A stretch of 5,571 nucleotides of DNA, taken from Thioglobus_B sp964403565. GTDB lineage: Bacteria; Pseudomonadota; Gammaproteobacteria; PS1; Pseudothioglobaceae. This document shows, piece by piece, positions 5,045 through 5,571 of this stretch (position 1 is the first letter of the stretch; each line of letters starts with the position of its first letter). Under the pieces are notes generated by a model, which saw nothing but the letters and a program-made list of their open reading frames with translations, was not told where the DNA came from and did not search any database. The stretch covers positions 1 through 5,571 of the forward strand of contig CAYOFV010000053.1 of assembly GCA_964403565.1 (NCBI GenBank). Reading direction: 5' to 3'. The translations under genes and the position numbers were made by a program.

Positions 5045-5571
5045 ATGAATATTAAAGATAAACTTAAAGATCTAACTAGTTATCCTGGCGTTTATCAAAT
5101 GCTAGATAAAGCTGGTCAGGTTATTTATGTAGGTAAAGCTAAAAATTTAAAAAAAAGAGTTTCAAGTTATTTTGCAAAAAACCACAATGACAATAAAACT
5201 AAGGCTTTAGTTGCCAATATCAAAGATTTTAAAATTGTTGTTACCAATACAGAAACCCAGGCTCTTTTATTAGAGAATGAGTTGATAAAACAACACCATC
5301 CAAGATACAACATCCTGCTTAAGGATGCCAAAAGCTACCCATATATTTTTCTTACTAATGACAAACACCCAAGGGTTGGTTTTTATCGAGGTAATAAAAA
5401 TAAAAATTATAAGTATTTTGGACCTTATCCTTCGGCGCATATTGTTAGAGATTCTTTGTCTTTAATGAAAAAAATCTTTAAAGTTCGCCAATGTACAAAT
5501 AGTATTTATAAATCAAGATCAAGGCCTTGTTTAGAATATCAAATAAATCTTTGCTCTGCACCATGTGTTAA
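5045..5571 (+). CDS. uvrC: UvrABC system protein C, N-terminal part (3' end outside window)
   Basis: UvrC is the nuclease of nucleotide excision repair, recruited by UvrB to cut the damaged strand on both sides of a lesion. The visible 175 residues (a usual protein is about 600) open with the GIY-YIG domain that makes the 3' incision: GVY at 15-17, YVG at 28-30, R38 in NLKKRV, and the metal-binding glutamate E77 in LLLENELIK. HPRYNILLKDAKSYPY follows. The cysteines C150, C162, C170 and C174 have the 12-8-4 spacing of the iron-sulfur cluster ligands described in E. coli UvrC (C154, C166, C174, C178), including SRPCLEYQINLCSAPCV. The frame is open to the window edge; UvrB-binding and RNase H-like domains lie beyond. 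No purine-rich ribosome site precedes the ATG (ttatttaaacct). It is divergent from mlaC across 54 nt. Confidence 0.97.
   Translation, partial: MNIKDKLKDLTSYPGVYQMLDKAGQVIYVGKAKNLKKRVSSYFAKNHNDNKTKALVANIKDFKIVVTNTETQALLLENELIKQHHPRYNILLKDAKSYPYIFLTNDKHPRVGFYRGNKNKNYKYFGPYPSAHIVRDSLSLMKKIFKVRQCTNSIYKSRSRPCLEYQINLCSAPCV

Overview
The window looks like a piece of a draft assembly from an AT-rich gammaproteobacterium. Three things suggest this: the gene order mlaC-murA-hisG-hisD is a gammaproteobacterial/betaproteobacterial arrangement, HisG is the short form, and non-coding DNA is very poor in G+C. A sulfur-oxidising lineage of the SUP05/Thioglobus type, or a related mussel symbiont, would fit. 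That placement is an inference from general features and not from a marker gene.

Layout. Positions 1-359 (+) are the 3' end of ffh, the protein subunit of the signal recognition particle (SRP). Positions 360-1001 are a long non-coding stretch between the convergent ffh and hisD. It holds several inverted repeats: a perfect 15-bp-arm palindrome at 492-522, a cluster of small hairpins at 767-855, and an ~82-nt imperfect palindromic element at 905-986 just beyond the hisD stop. Positions 4990 down to 1002 (-) form a tightly packed operon, mlaC > murA > hisG > hisD, with junctions of 1-nt overlap, 2-nt gap and 4-nt overlap. A 54-nt divergent spacer follows, and positions 5045-5571 (+) are the 5' third of uvrC.

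Roles. MlaC carries phospholipid through the periplasm for outer-membrane asymmetry. MurA makes the first committed peptidoglycan precursor. HisG and HisD catalyse the first and the last steps of histidine synthesis. UvrC makes the two incisions of nucleotide excision repair. The usual operon partners mlaFED, mlaB, ibaG and hisC are not beside these genes.

The main correction for a reader is that murA appears broken but is almost certainly intact. A 100-N gap (3687-3786) is flanked by the same 55 bases on both sides (3632-3686 and 3787-3841). Removing the Ns and one copy (155 nt) gives a continuous 419-residue MurA, the same length as the E. coli enzyme, with all key residues. The break is therefore an unmerged contig overlap. 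I found no convincing new biological system. The parts worth follow-up are the palindromic elements between ffh and hisD and the small out-of-frame leader ORF at the mlaC start.
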